Part shown: piece by piece, positions 36,429 through 45,220 of the stretch
Position numbering within the stretch: the stretch's first letter is position 1
Layout of the letters: each line of letters starts with the position of its first letter
Assembly: GCA_000953695.1 (NCBI GenBank)
Contig: LN554847.1
Coordinates: forward strand, 623,801-687,800
Source: Aliivibrio wodanis
GTDB taxonomy: Bacteria; Pseudomonadota; Gammaproteobacteria; Enterobacterales; Vibrionaceae
Direction: 5' to 3'
Length of the DNA stretch: 64,000 bases
Notes under the pieces: generated by a model
Database searches by the model: none
Told to the model about the DNA's origin: nothing
What the model saw: only the letters and a program-made list of their open reading frames with translations
Position numbers and translations under genes: made by a program

Positions 36429-37316
36429 TTATGTCTTTATTACAGCGCTAAAGAGAAGGAATACGTTTAATATTTTTTTATGGCGATCTTCTTCACTTAG
36501 AAGTTGGCAAGTAGCGCAGTTCTTTTTGCCATCGATTTTGTATTTCATGCAACAGGTTTCGCGTTGAACATATAAAATGGCTTGCTGATTATTTTCTGCG
36601 ACTCGAACATGTGCAAGATTTTTTCCTATCTCTGGCATAATGTTTTCTAACCAGTGTTCTGCGTTTAGTGCTAATTGGCTTGCGACCTCTTTTGAAAGTC
36701 CTTTTTCTGTTAAACGCATAAAGAACACGCTGACCGCCAAGGAAATACTTCCCCAGAATGGACGATGCTTAAGACGCTCTTTTTCAAAAAAAATGCTTAA
36801 ACCACCCCCGATTTGTTGCAATAAATAAGTGAAGGCTTCATCTAGTTTTTCTTGGCTCTCTACGACGGTTGCTTGTGATTCAGATGCTAAAGGATCAGTT
36901 GCTAGACAAACAAAAGGGCAGTTATTGTTGATTTGCAGTGACTTTATCTTTTCACCATTGGGAGTCGAGATAAAAATATCATTAAATTGAACGATAGGTA
37001 CACGGTTGAACTTTAAACGCAGTGCCGTTAAGCTAGTAAAAAATTGATTATTGAAAGATTTAAGCCACATTGATGCTGCAACATTTTGATTTACTTCATT
37101 TTTCTTACCAAATAATTCAATGGCATTAGATAAATTAGCTGATAACCATTTATTTAGTAAGGAGTGTTTATCATCAAGCTGGTTTTTATCAATAGCTTTA
37201 AGCTTAAAATTATCATCAGCATTGTGTAACCATGCTAATTGTTCTCTTAAAGAATAGCATGAATTTGATGTTTTTTTACTGAGCCACAGAGGCTGTAATT
37301 GAGCTGAAATATGCAT
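36429..37316 (-). CDS. FhuF-like siderophore ferric iron reductase
   Basis: A 295-residue cytosolic protein. The C-terminus has CCMKYKIDGKKNCATCQLL, the Cys-Cys-x10-Cys-x2-Cys pattern that holds the [2Fe-2S] cluster in FhuF-type reductases. These proteins reduce Fe(III) in imported siderophores to release iron. The N-terminal two-thirds is divergent. It is transcribed alone; no siderophore synthesis or uptake genes are nearby. The 33-base gap to anmK is AT-rich and has a weak resemblance to Fur boxes (around 37318-37345). Confidence 0.8.
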   Translation of the reverse strand: MHISAQLQPLWLSKKTSNSCYSLREQLAWLHNADDNFKLKAIDKNQLDDKHSLLNKWLSANLSNAIELFGKKNEVNQNVAASMWLKSFNNQFFTSLTALRLKFNRVPIVQFNDIFISTPNGEKIKSLQINNNCPFVCLATDPLASESQATVVESQEKLDEAFTYLLQQIGGGLSIFFEKERLKHRPFWGSISLAVSVFFMRLTEKGLSKEVASQLALNAEHWLENIMPEIGKNLAHVRVAENNQQAILYVQRETCCMKYKIDGKKNCATCQLLSEEDRHKKILNVFLLFSAVIKT

Positions 37317-37349
37317 AATAAAATACTTCTTAATTATTCTTATTTGTAT

Positions 37350-38453
37350 TTAAGATACTGGATAGAGTACACCTAAACTGGCATAACGTGAAGCGCCTGT
37401 GACATCAGGTTCATTACTTGGTAAATCATGAATTCGTTGATGTGCTAACCATGCAAACGCCATTGCTTCCATATTGTCACTATCTACATTGTAGTCGTTA
37501 GTGATAACAACTGCCCAATTTGGCAAATGGTGTTGTAGTCTTTCCATTAGATATTGATTATGAGCACCACCACCACAAACAAGCAATTTTGCGCTATCTC
37601 CAGCATGGAATTTTATTACTTGATCGACAATCGTTGAAACGGTGAACTCCAATAACGTTGCTTGCACATCTTGTGGTAGATAAGGGGTATTTTCAATATA
37701 TTGAGAAAACCAATCTAAGTTGAATAACTCACGCCCGGTACTTTTTGGGTAAGGTCGAGCAAAATAGTTATGTTGCTTTAAGTTTTCTAGCAGTTCATCA
37801 ATCACTGTTCCACTGCGAGCCCAATCACCATTCTTATCGAAACTGACTTGCTGGTGCTCGGCTATCCACGCATCCATTAACATGTTGCCAGGGCCAGTGT
37901 CATATCCAATAACGGGTGAATTCTTCTGTAAAATGGAGATATTAGAGATGCCACCAATGTTTAAAATAACGTGCGTGCTTTCTGGTTTACCAAATAAAGT
38001 GTGGTGGAAAGCGGGTACTAATGGTGCGCCTTGTCCGCCTAATGCCATGTCTTTACGTCTAAAATCAGCAACGGTATCAATTCCTGTTTTAGCTGCGATG
38101 ATATTGCTATCACCAAGTTGCATCGTAAAAGGGTATTGTGCGTCAGGTGAATGAAAGACCGTTTGTCCATGGCTGCCAATGGCAGTGATATCTTCTGGTT
38201 TAAGACTGAGTGTATGAAGAAGATGAAGTGTTGCGTCCGCAAATAAGTGCCCTAAACGATGGTCAATCTCTCCAATTACTTTTAGGTTGGTTTGCTGCCC
38301 AGTACAAACAGCCAGTAAATCTACTTTTAGTTGAGGATCCATTGGGAAATCAGCATGACCAAGTAGGTTGATTTTTGTGCCATTGGTCTCAACAACAACG
38401 GCATCGACACCGTCTAAACTGGTTCCTGACATTAAGCCAATGTATTTTTCCAT
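37350..38453 (-). CDS. anmK: Anhydro-N-acetylmuramic acid kinase
   Basis: A 367-residue cytosolic kinase that phosphorylates and opens 1,6-anhydro-MurNAc during peptidoglycan recycling. Family motifs are GLMSGTSLDGVDAVVVET (phosphate binding), IGSHGQTVFHSP, VADFRRKDMALGGQGAPLVP with the catalytic Asp, and NIGGISNIS. The length is normal. It is divergent from nagZ, the enzyme that supplies its sugar, with about 170 bases between the starts, so the pair may share regulation. Confidence 0.96.
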   Translation of the reverse strand: MEKYIGLMSGTSLDGVDAVVVETNGTKINLLGHADFPMDPQLKVDLLAVCTGQQTNLKVIGEIDHRLGHLFADATLHLLHTLSLKPEDITAIGSHGQTVFHSPDAQYPFTMQLGDSNIIAAKTGIDTVADFRRKDMALGGQGAPLVPAFHHTLFGKPESTHVILNIGGISNISILQKNSPVIGYDTGPGNMLMDAWIAEHQQVSFDKNGDWARSGTVIDELLENLKQHNYFARPYPKSTGRELFNLDWFSQYIENTPYLPQDVQATLLEFTVSTIVDQVIKFHAGDSAKLLVCGGGAHNQYLMERLQHHLPNWAVVITNDYNVDSDNMEAMAFAWLAHQRIHDLPSNEPDVTGASRYASLGVLYPVS

Positions 38454-38625
38454 GTGGATACTCCATAACTACGGATTAATTAACGTTTTTATTGTGCCAT
38501 AAAGTGTTGAGATAATATCTATGTTACTTACACAATTGACACAAATTTTCCATAGATAAGATTTTAAAATGAGAAAGGGCGTGATACTTTAAGCCTATAA
38601 AAATTAAGATGATTTGGAGAAAAAT

Positions 38626-39621
38626 ATGGGTCCGTTATGGCTAGATGTTGAAGGGTACGAAATCGATGCAGAAGAGCGAGAGTTGCTTCAACATCCAACA
38701 GTGGGTGGATTGATCCTTTTCGCTCGTAATTATCATGATCCAAAGCAATTAGCAGCGTTAACCGCTTCTATTCGTAAAGCCGCGGGGCGTCCAATTCTTA
38801 TTGGTGTTGATCAAGAAGGCGGTCGAGTTCAGCGTTTTAGAGATGAATTTACGCTTATTCCACCAGCACAAGCGTATGCTGAAATGGATAATGGTCTTGA
38901 GTTAGCGAAAACGGCAGGCTGGTTATTGTGTTCAGAGCTCGTTGCTCATGACATCGACCTTACGTTTGCACCCGTACTTGATAATGGTTTTGATTGTAAA
39001 GCCATTGGTAACCGTGCATTTGGTGATGATATTAATACTATCGTTAAATACAGCACCGCTTTTATGAAAGGCATGAAATCTGCTGGCACATCTACGACAG
39101 GGAAACATTTCCCTGGGCACGGTGGTGTGATCGCCGATTCCCATTTAGAAACTCCTTATGATCACCGTGACAATATTTTTGAATTGGATATGGCGATTTT
39201 TAAAGCACAAATCGAAGCGGGTATTTTAGATGCGATGATGCCTGCCCACGTTATCTATCCTGAATACGATTCGTCACCAGCAAGTGGCTCTTCATATTGG
39301 TTGAAAGACGTATTACGTAAACAACTTAATTTTAATGGCTTGGTGTTCTCTGACGATTTAAGTATGGAAGGTGCCACTATTATGGGTGGACCAGCAGAGC
39401 GCTCTCAGCAAGCCCTTGATGCCGGTTGCGACATGGTATTGATGTGCAATAATCGAAAATCAGCAGTGGAAGTATTAGATAATCTTACAATTCAAACGGT
39501 TGAAAAAGCCGATTTATTGCTTAAAACTCAACACTTCGATAGAAAAATGCTGTTGAGCAGTCGCGAATGGAAAGAGGCGAATCATAGAATTACTAAAGCT
39601 TACGATAACTGGAAGTCGTAA
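38626..39621 (+). CDS. nagZ: Beta-N-acetylhexosaminidase
   Basis: A 331-residue glycoside hydrolase family 3 enzyme of the cytosol that cuts GlcNAc from anhydro-MurNAc peptides imported from the wall. The motif [17 protein letters not shown] carries the conserved Lys-His and the Asp-His catalytic dyad, and [11 protein letters not shown] has the nucleophile Asp. The start at 38626 is set by GGAG five bases upstream; an in-frame TTG at 38614 would include that site. It pairs functionally with the divergent anmK. Confidence 0.96.
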   Translation: MGPLWLDVEGYEIDAEERELLQHPTVGGLILFARNYHDPKQLAALTASIRKAAGRPILIGVDQEGGRVQRFRDEFTLIPPAQAYAEMDNGLELAKTAGWLLCSELVAHDIDLTFAPVLDNGFDCKAIGNRAFGDDINTIVKYSTAFMKGMKSAGTSTTGKHFPGHGGVIADSHLETPYDHRDNIFELDMAIFKAQIEAGILDAMMPAHVIYPEYDSSPASGSSYWLKDVLRKQLNFNGLVFSDDLSMEGATIMGGPAERSQQALDAGCDMVLMCNNRKSAVEVLDNLTIQTVEKADLLLKTQHFDRKMLLSSREWKEANHRITKAYDNWKS

Positions 39622-39645
39622 GTTAAAAGTTATAATTTGACTAAG

Positions 39646-39677
39646 AAATGCACGGTTTTTTACTGTGCATTTTTTTT
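39646..39677 (+). terminator. Terminator after nagZ
   Basis: AAATGCAC (39646-39653) pairs with GTGCATTT (39665-39672), followed by T8. It lies 25 bases after the nagZ stop. Confidence 0.8.
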
Positions 39678-39821
39678 ATCTTTATTATTAATGACTTACA
39701 ATGTACCTATTTTGAGGTGTTTGTTTGATATAGATCATCTTTTCTTGGGATCTACTTTTATTTCACAATAAGAACGCTATACTGGTACGATATGCGTTAT
39801 CAATGAGAGCTTGGAGTTATT

Positions 39822-40919
39822 GTGAAATTTATTATCGTACTATTTACTGCCCTTATGTTAATCGGTTGTGAGAAGGGTTCTAAACCAGAAAATGAACAAA
39901 AAGCAGAAGTTATTCGAAATGTAAAATATATTACGACTTCTCGTACCTCCTATCTTATTGAAAGAGAATTATCAGGTGTAGTTCAAAGTACTCGAACCTC
40001 GCCGCTGAGCTTTAAAATTGGTGGCACTACAAGTGAAATACTGATTTCTAAAGGTAATCGAGTTAAAAAAGATCAAGTCCTTGCTCGATTAGAAACCGAT
40101 GAATTAGAACTGACGATCAGTAAAGTATCAGCTTCTTTAGGGGCATCTAGGGCAGCCTTGCTTCAAGCGGAAGATAAATACGTACGTGCAGAGAAATTGC
40201 AAAAAAAAGGCTTTGTGAGTGATTCTGAATTACTTAATATTAAAGCGGATTTTGATGCTAAAAATCAGCAAATGTTAGCCGCTCAAGCCGATTTACGTAA
40301 CGCAAAACTCAATCTTTCTCGTACTGAATTAAAAGCGCCTTATGCAGGATTAATCAGTCATGTTTTAGTTGACGATTTTACTAAAGTGAATTCAGGACAA
40401 AAAATTCTAGAGTTGGTTAATAATAACTCTCTAGAAGTAGCCATATTAGTGCCTGAAAGTTTAATCCAATACTTCAGTTTTGGTATGTCAGTAAATATTG
40501 AGATCCCGGCTATTGGTGCAGAAGTGGCTGGTGAGTTGACAGAAATTGGTGCTGTAGTTGAAAAAGGAAATGCATACTCTGTCACAGTGAGAATTTTAGA
40601 CAGTAACAATAAAATTCGTAATGGAATGTCAGCAAATGTAGTGGTTTCGTTAGGTAACAAAGATGCAATGGCTATTGTTTTACCACTAAGCGCAGTAAAC
40701 TTTGATGATCTCAGTGCTGCACGTGAAGAGAAGAAAGCCGCAATTTATGTCGTAAATCCAGCGACAATGACATTGGAAAGACGGTTTGTTGCGACTGAAC
40801 GTACTTTAGATAATAAGTTTAAAGTCTATGATGGGTTAGTAGAAGGAGAGCACGTAGTTATTGCAGGGGTACCTTTTTTATTTGAAGGCCAAAAAGTACA
40901 ACTTTGGCAGGAAAAATAA
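39822..40919 (+). CDS. RND efflux periplasmic adaptor lipoprotein
   Basis: A 365-residue adaptor of the HlyD/AcrA type. A lipoprotein signal is present (IIVLFTALMLIGC; Cys16). The biotin-lipoyl halves surround a helical hairpin: SFKIGGTTSEILISKGNRVKKDQVLARLE, then a coiled coil from about 85 to 150, then LKAPYAGLISHV. It links an inner-membrane RND pump to an outer-membrane channel. The start is GTG at 39822 with GGAG upstream. The pump gene follows 12 bases later. No outer-membrane channel gene is nearby, so a shared TolC is likely. Confidence 0.92.
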   Translation: MKFIIVLFTALMLIGCEKGSKPENEQKAEVIRNVKYITTSRTSYLIERELSGVVQSTRTSPLSFKIGGTTSEILISKGNRVKKDQVLARLETDELELTISKVSASLGASRAALLQAEDKYVRAEKLQKKGFVSDSELLNIKADFDAKNQQMLAAQADLRNAKLNLSRTELKAPYAGLISHVLVDDFTKVNSGQKILELVNNNSLEVAILVPESLIQYFSFGMSVNIEIPAIGAEVAGELTEIGAVVEKGNAYSVTVRILDSNNKIRNGMSANVVVSLGNKDAMAIVLPLSAVNFDDLSAAREEKKAAIYVVNPATMTLERRFVATERTLDNKFKVYDGLVEGEHVVIAGVPFLFEGQKVQLWQEK

Positions 40920-40931
40920 GGAATTTTCATT

Positions 40932-43900
40932 ATGGATAAATTAACTCGCTTTGCTCTAAGTAATACTCGTTTTACTCAAGTATTCATTATCATGCTTTTT
41001 ATTGTTGGTGTTTCAACCTTTTTAAAGTCACCAAGTAAAGAAGATCCTGAAATTCTCATTCGTAATGCGGTGGTCGTAGCTCAGTTTCCAGGGATGTCAC
41101 CAGATCGTATTGAAAAATTGATAACTAAACCATTAGAGAGAGAAATAAAACAGATCCCAGAAGTGTCTGAAATTAAGTCATGGGTGAGAACTGGTGTTAC
41201 GCAAATTAATGTCTCTGTCCATGATAAGTACTTCAATTTACAACCTATTTGGGATACCTTGCGTAACCGAATGGAAGAGATTGAAAGTAAGTTACCAGAA
41301 GGAACATATGGTCCTTATGTCAACGATGAGTTTGGCCGTGTATATTCTGCGACGATAGCGCTAACTGGGGATGATTTTTCTCCTCGTGAAAAGCGTCGTA
41401 TGGCTGAGTTTTTACAAGATAAATTGAGCACCTATTCAACCATTTCACAAGTTGCTTTATATGGTGTTCAAGAAGAACGAATCTGGATGACACCAAAAGA
41501 AGAAACGATTGCAGAGAACAAGTTTTCAGTAAAACAAATAAAAACTAGTGTTCAATCACGTAACGTGGTGTTACCAGGCGGAACAATAAATGCTAATACA
41601 TTAGAAGTTGTTATTGAACCATCAGGAAATTTTGAATCGGTAGAAGAAATTCAAAATATGGTGTTGTTTGAGCGTGACAGTGGACAAAGTGTTTATCTAC
41701 GAGACCTCATTGATTTAGAACGCAGCTATGAAGACCCATTTAAAACGCCAGTTTTCTTTAATAATGAACCTGCGATAATCATTGCAGCATCAATGGCTGA
41801 TGAAATCAAAAGTGACGATTTCGGTTCTGATATTGAGTCATTCTTAGAAGAGTACAGATCCCAGTTACCAGCTGGAATGACATTAGATCTAGCTACATTC
41901 CAACCTGAAAAAGTAACAGCCTCAGTTTCTTCGGCAACCTCGAACTTAATGCAAACCGTCTTGGTTGTACTTGCGGTTGTTATGTTATTCTTAGGCGTAA
42001 GAATGGGATTGATAGTAGGTAGTATCGTACCATTAACTATCTTATTCACTATTATTGGTATGTCAGTATGGGGCGTTGAATTACAACGAATGTCCATAGC
42101 TGCAATCATCATAGCCCTTGGTTTATTGGTAGATAACGGCATTGTTATTGCTGAGTTTATCAAAACTAAAATATCAGAAGGCATGGATAAGGTAGAGGCA
42201 GCAGTACTTGCATCTAAAACCATGGCATTGCCTTTATTAACATCATCACTGACCAGTATTTTGGCATTTATGCCTTTGTTACTTGCACAGGATGTTACGG
42301 GTGAATATTTACGCTCTTTATCTCAGGTGATTACGTTAGCGTTATTAGCTTCATGGTTTTTATGTTTATTTGCAACACCAGCACTATGTGTATGGTTCTT
42401 AAAGCCAGTGAGTTTATCTGAAGTAAAAGAAAAAAATAAAGAGACATTATTTACCCGAGGGTACAAAAAAGTCATTAATGCCGTATTAAGCTATCGATTG
42501 ACGTTTGTTTCTGCTTGTATTGCACTATTTCTCTTAGCTATTTTTGGATTGAAATTTGTAACGATTCAATTTATGCCAGGCTCTGAACGTAATCAATATT
42601 TAGTTTTTTTGAATCTTCCTGCGGGAACAACGGTGACTGAAACAACGAAAGTAACCCGTCGTTTAAATGCTTGGTTAATGAATAAAGAACAGAACCCTGA
42701 TGTGACAAGTTCCGTTGCATATATTGGTGATGGTGGTCCGCGTTTCTTCTTAGCGCTCTCTCCAATTGATCGTGCGACGAACCGTGCTTTTATGGTAGTT
42801 AATACTACTGATACCGTTTCTGCGTTAGAAATGGTAGCAAAAACTAATGATTTTATAATTCAAGAGTTACCTGAGGCATCTGGTCAGGCAAAAAGAATGT
42901 GGCTAGGTGGTACTGAACTAGGCTTGATTGAATATAAAGTTGTCGGAGATGACGAGAAAATTTTACGTATTATTGCTCGTCAAATAGAAAGTGCATTACA
43001 TAATATTCCAGGCACTGTTGGTATTGATAATAATTGGGAAAACAGTGTACCAAAAATCAATATTGATATTGACCAAACAGCCGCGCAAAGAGCAGGTATA
43101 ACAAGTCGAGATATTGCGATAAGTTTAAATAGCTTCCTTGAGGGCTATCAAGTAACAAGTTATCGTGAAGATGATGATGTTATTCCTGTTATGATCCGTG
43201 GTAATGAGGAGCGCAACGAAATAGGTAAATTGTTTAGTATGCGTATTATTTCATCAAGTTCTGGTGAACCTTTACCGCTACTTCAATTCGCTGATTTTTC
43301 GACTGAACGTGAATCTGCAGTGATCCGCCGTGAAGATTTACAGCGAGTAATGACAGTGAGTGTGAAGCACTCAACTCTACAAGCAAGTGAGCTTAACAAA
43401 TTAGTTCAACCTCACTTAAAAGGGTTGAAATTACCTGATGGTTATTCTATTGAGCTAGGTGGAGAGCTAAAAGGTGCAAGCAAGGCAAATGGTGCATTAT
43501 TTGGGTATCTACCTCACTGTTTTGCTGTTATGATCTTGCTGTTATTACTACAATTTAATTCTGTGCGTCGACCTGCGATCATCTTACTTACCATTCCATT
43601 ATCATTGATTGGTGCGGTTAGTGGATTATTGATTATGGATGCGTATTTTACCTTCCCAGCGATGTTAGGTATTTTTAGTTTAGCGGGGATAATCATTAAT
43701 AATGGTATTGTATTAATTGACTGCATTGAGAGTAATCGTGCTGAAGGAATGTTAATTAAAGACTCAATTATTGATGCTTGTTTAACGCGCTTACGACCAA
43801 TAGTCATGACAACCCTAACGACGATATTAGGTTTAGTTCCACTGGCAATCTCTGGCGGAGAGTTTTGGTATTCAATGTCGATTGTGATGATCTTTGGCAT

Positions 43901-43994
43901 GGCCGTTGGTACGCTATTAACATTAGGTGTTGTCCCTGTATTATATAGCTTGTTCTTTAGAGCAAATAAGTACGATAGAGAAGCTAAAGCGTAG
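40932..43994 (+). CDS. RND-family efflux permease
   Basis: A 1020-residue inner-membrane proton-driven exporter with 12 membrane segments and two large periplasmic loops. RND motifs are PGMSPDRIEKLITKPLE near the N-terminus and GLLVDNGIVIAEFIK in TM4 (Asp401-Asn402, where AcrB has Asp-Asp). TM10 reads AGIIINNGIVLIDCIES (Asn923-Asn924), without the Lys that AcrB has there. This relay variant is seen in a branch of RND pumps apart from AcrB. The substrate is unknown. It is coupled with the upstream adaptor gene, 12 bases apart, and a terminator follows. Confidence 0.93.
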   Translation: MDKLTRFALSNTRFTQVFIIMLFIVGVSTFLKSPSKEDPEILIRNAVVVAQFPGMSPDRIEKLITKPLEREIKQIPEVSEIKSWVRTGVTQINVSVHDKYFNLQPIWDTLRNRMEEIESKLPEGTYGPYVNDEFGRVYSATIALTGDDFSPREKRRMAEFLQDKLSTYSTISQVALYGVQEERIWMTPKEETIAENKFSVKQIKTSVQSRNVVLPGGTINANTLEVVIEPSGNFESVEEIQNMVLFERDSGQSVYLRDLIDLERSYEDPFKTPVFFNNEPAIIIAASMADEIKSDDFGSDIESFLEEYRSQLPAGMTLDLATFQPEKVTASVSSATSNLMQTVLVVLAVVMLFLGVRMGLIVGSIVPLTILFTIIGMSVWGVELQRMSIAAIIIALGLLVDNGIVIAEFIKTKISEGMDKVEAAVLASKTMALPLLTSSLTSILAFMPLLLAQDVTGEYLRSLSQVITLALLASWFLCLFATPALCVWFLKPVSLSEVKEKNKETLFTRGYKKVINAVLSYRLTFVSACIALFLLAIFGLKFVTIQFMPGSERNQYLVFLNLPAGTTVTETTKVTRRLNAWLMNKEQNPDVTSSVAYIGDGGPRFFLALSPIDRATNRAFMVVNTTDTVSALEMVAKTNDFIIQELPEASGQAKRMWLGGTELGLIEYKVVGDDEKILRIIARQIESALHNIPGTVGIDNNWENSVPKINIDIDQTAAQRAGITSRDIAISLNSFLEGYQVTSYREDDDVIPVMIRGNEERNEIGKLFSMRIISSSSGEPLPLLQFADFSTERESAVIRREDLQRVMTVSVKHSTLQASELNKLVQPHLKGLKLPDGYSIELGGELKGASKANGALFGYLPHCFAVMILLLLLQFNSVRRPAIILLTIPLSLIGAVSGLLIMDAYFTFPAMLGIFSLAGIIINNGIVLIDCIESNRAEGMLIKDSIIDACLTRLRPIVMTTLTTILGLVPLAISGGEFWYSMSIVMIFGMAVGTLLTLGVVPVLYSLFFRANKYDREAKA

Positions 43995-44024
43995 ATTGTT
44001 TTAAAGCGAAAACAAGTAATTTTC

Positions 44025-44056
44025 AAAGCCTGATCATGTTTATGGTCAGGCTTTTT
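44025..44056 (+). terminator. Terminator after the RND operon
   Basis: AAAGCCTGA (44025-44033) pairs with TCAGGCTTT (44046-44054), followed by a T-rich run. It separates the RND transcript from treR. Confidence 0.8.
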
Positions 44057-44128
44057 CTTTTTGGTTTAGAATAGAAAGAGTTAACGCTATAATCGAGACT
44101 TACACTTTACTTATTGGATACTGTAGAT

Positions 44129-45073
44129 ATGACGAAAAAATTGACGATTCTTGATATAGCTAAAATGGCTGGTGTTGGAAAATCGACCGTTTCTCGTGTG
44201 TTAACCAATGATCCAAAAGTGAAGCCAGAAACACGCCTTAAAGTAGAGCAGATTATTAAAGAGTCTGGTTTTACTCCTTCTAAATCCGCTCAGAGTATGC
44301 GTGGTGGTAGTCAAAAAGTAATAGGGATTATCACATCTCGTCTTGATTCACCTTCAGAAAATAAAGCCATTAGCGGTATTTTAGAGATTATCTATCAGCA
44401 GGGCTATGATGCCGTGATCATGGAGAGCCAGTTTGATACTCAAAAAACCAATGAGCACTTAGAGGTATTAAGAAAACGCAGTGTGGATGGTGTTATTTTA
44501 TTTGGGTTTACTGATTGCGATATGGCTGAAATAGAACGTTGGAGCGAGCGCATGGTGGTGATTGCCATGGATACCGATAAAGTAAGTTCAATTAATTATG
44601 ATAATTATGGTGTTATCAGACAAGCTCTGTATTATCTTTCTGAATTGGATCTGAAAAACATTGCGTATATTGGCGTAGATCCAAGTGATAAAACAACGGG
44701 AAAATTACGCTTAGATGCTTACCTACAATGGTGTGAAGAACACTGTATCATCGCTAACTTTGCTACAGGACAGCTTGATCACCAAAGCGCTTATATCTTA
44801 GTAGATTCAGTGCTAGATAATGACGTTGAAGCTATCGTTTGTGCTAGTGATACATTAGCACTAGGGGTCGCTAAACGCCTTCAAGAACTACAACGTGAAG
44901 ACATTCAAATCACAGGAGTCGGCGGCAATGAACTCCTTTCTTTTCTATTTCCTAATATCATTAGTATTAACCCTGGCTACCAATTGGCTGGAGAGAGTGC
45001 TGCAAAACTACTTCTACAACAATTAGAAGGTAATGTTGAAATTACCCATCTAACACAATCATTATCTGTTTAG
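44129..45073 (+). CDS. treR: Trehalose operon repressor (LacI family)
   Basis: A 314-residue DNA-binding protein. The N-terminal LacI-type helix-turn-helix is LTILDIAKMAGVGKSTVSRVLTNDPKVKPETR, and the rest is a periplasmic-binding-like effector domain. In E. coli TreR binds trehalose 6-phosphate and releases the treBC promoter. The ATG at 44129 is preferred over a TTG 15 bases upstream. It lies directly before treB, separated by 147 bases that hold two matching operators and a CRP site. Confidence 0.93.
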   Translation: MTKKLTILDIAKMAGVGKSTVSRVLTNDPKVKPETRLKVEQIIKESGFTPSKSAQSMRGGSQKVIGIITSRLDSPSENKAISGILEIIYQQGYDAVIMESQFDTQKTNEHLEVLRKRSVDGVILFGFTDCDMAEIERWSERMVVIAMDTDKVSSINYDNYGVIRQALYYLSELDLKNIAYIGVDPSDKTTGKLRLDAYLQWCEEHCIIANFATGQLDHQSAYILVDSVLDNDVEAIVCASDTLALGVAKRLQELQREDIQITGVGGNELLSFLFPNIISINPGYQLAGESAAKLLLQQLEGNVEITHLTQSLSV

Positions 45074-45097
45074 GTTTGTATATAAAACACGCTTTAT

Positions 45098-45113
45098 TGT
45101 GATCTGATTCACC
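45098..45113. promoter_or_regulatory. CRP-cAMP binding site upstream of treB
   Basis: TGTGA-TCTGAT-TCACC matches the CRP consensus TGTGA-N6-TCACA at all but the last base. Its centre is about 62 bases before the likely treB transcription start (near 45168, judged from a TATACT -10 box at 45157-45162), a typical class I activator position. The -10 box and start are inferred. Confidence 0.7.
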
Positions 45114-45116
45114 TTG

Positions 45117-45130
45117 TGGGATTGTTCCCA
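45117..45130. promoter_or_regulatory. TreR operator O1
   Basis: TGGGATTGTTCCCA is a palindrome with 5-bp arms, close to the GGGAAC-type TreR operators of the treB promoter in enterobacteria. It sits between the CRP site and the inferred promoter core. It repeats at 45173 as a better palindrome. Confidence 0.75.
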
Positions 45131-45172
45131 TTTATTTTTGGATTTATCTTTGTAATTATACTAGAACGAATT

Positions 45173-45186
45173 TGGGAACATTCCCA
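45173..45186. promoter_or_regulatory. TreR operator O2
   Basis: TGGGAACATTCCCA is a palindrome with 6-bp arms that overlaps the likely transcription start region of treB. The centre-to-centre spacing to O1 is 56 bases, which would allow two dimers or a short loop to repress treBC. Confidence 0.8.
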
Positions 45187-45220
45187 TTAATATAAAACAA
45201 TAATCAACGTGGATAAAGGT

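Noticed and set aside
41726-42223. 165-codon open frame opposite the RND permease gene
   Set aside because: It is antisense to a membrane-protein gene, has low-complexity composition and no recognisable domain. The sense frame is clearly the real gene.
43514-44026. 170-codon open frame opposite the end of the RND permease gene
   Set aside because: It mirrors the membrane segments of the pump gene and has no independent start signal.
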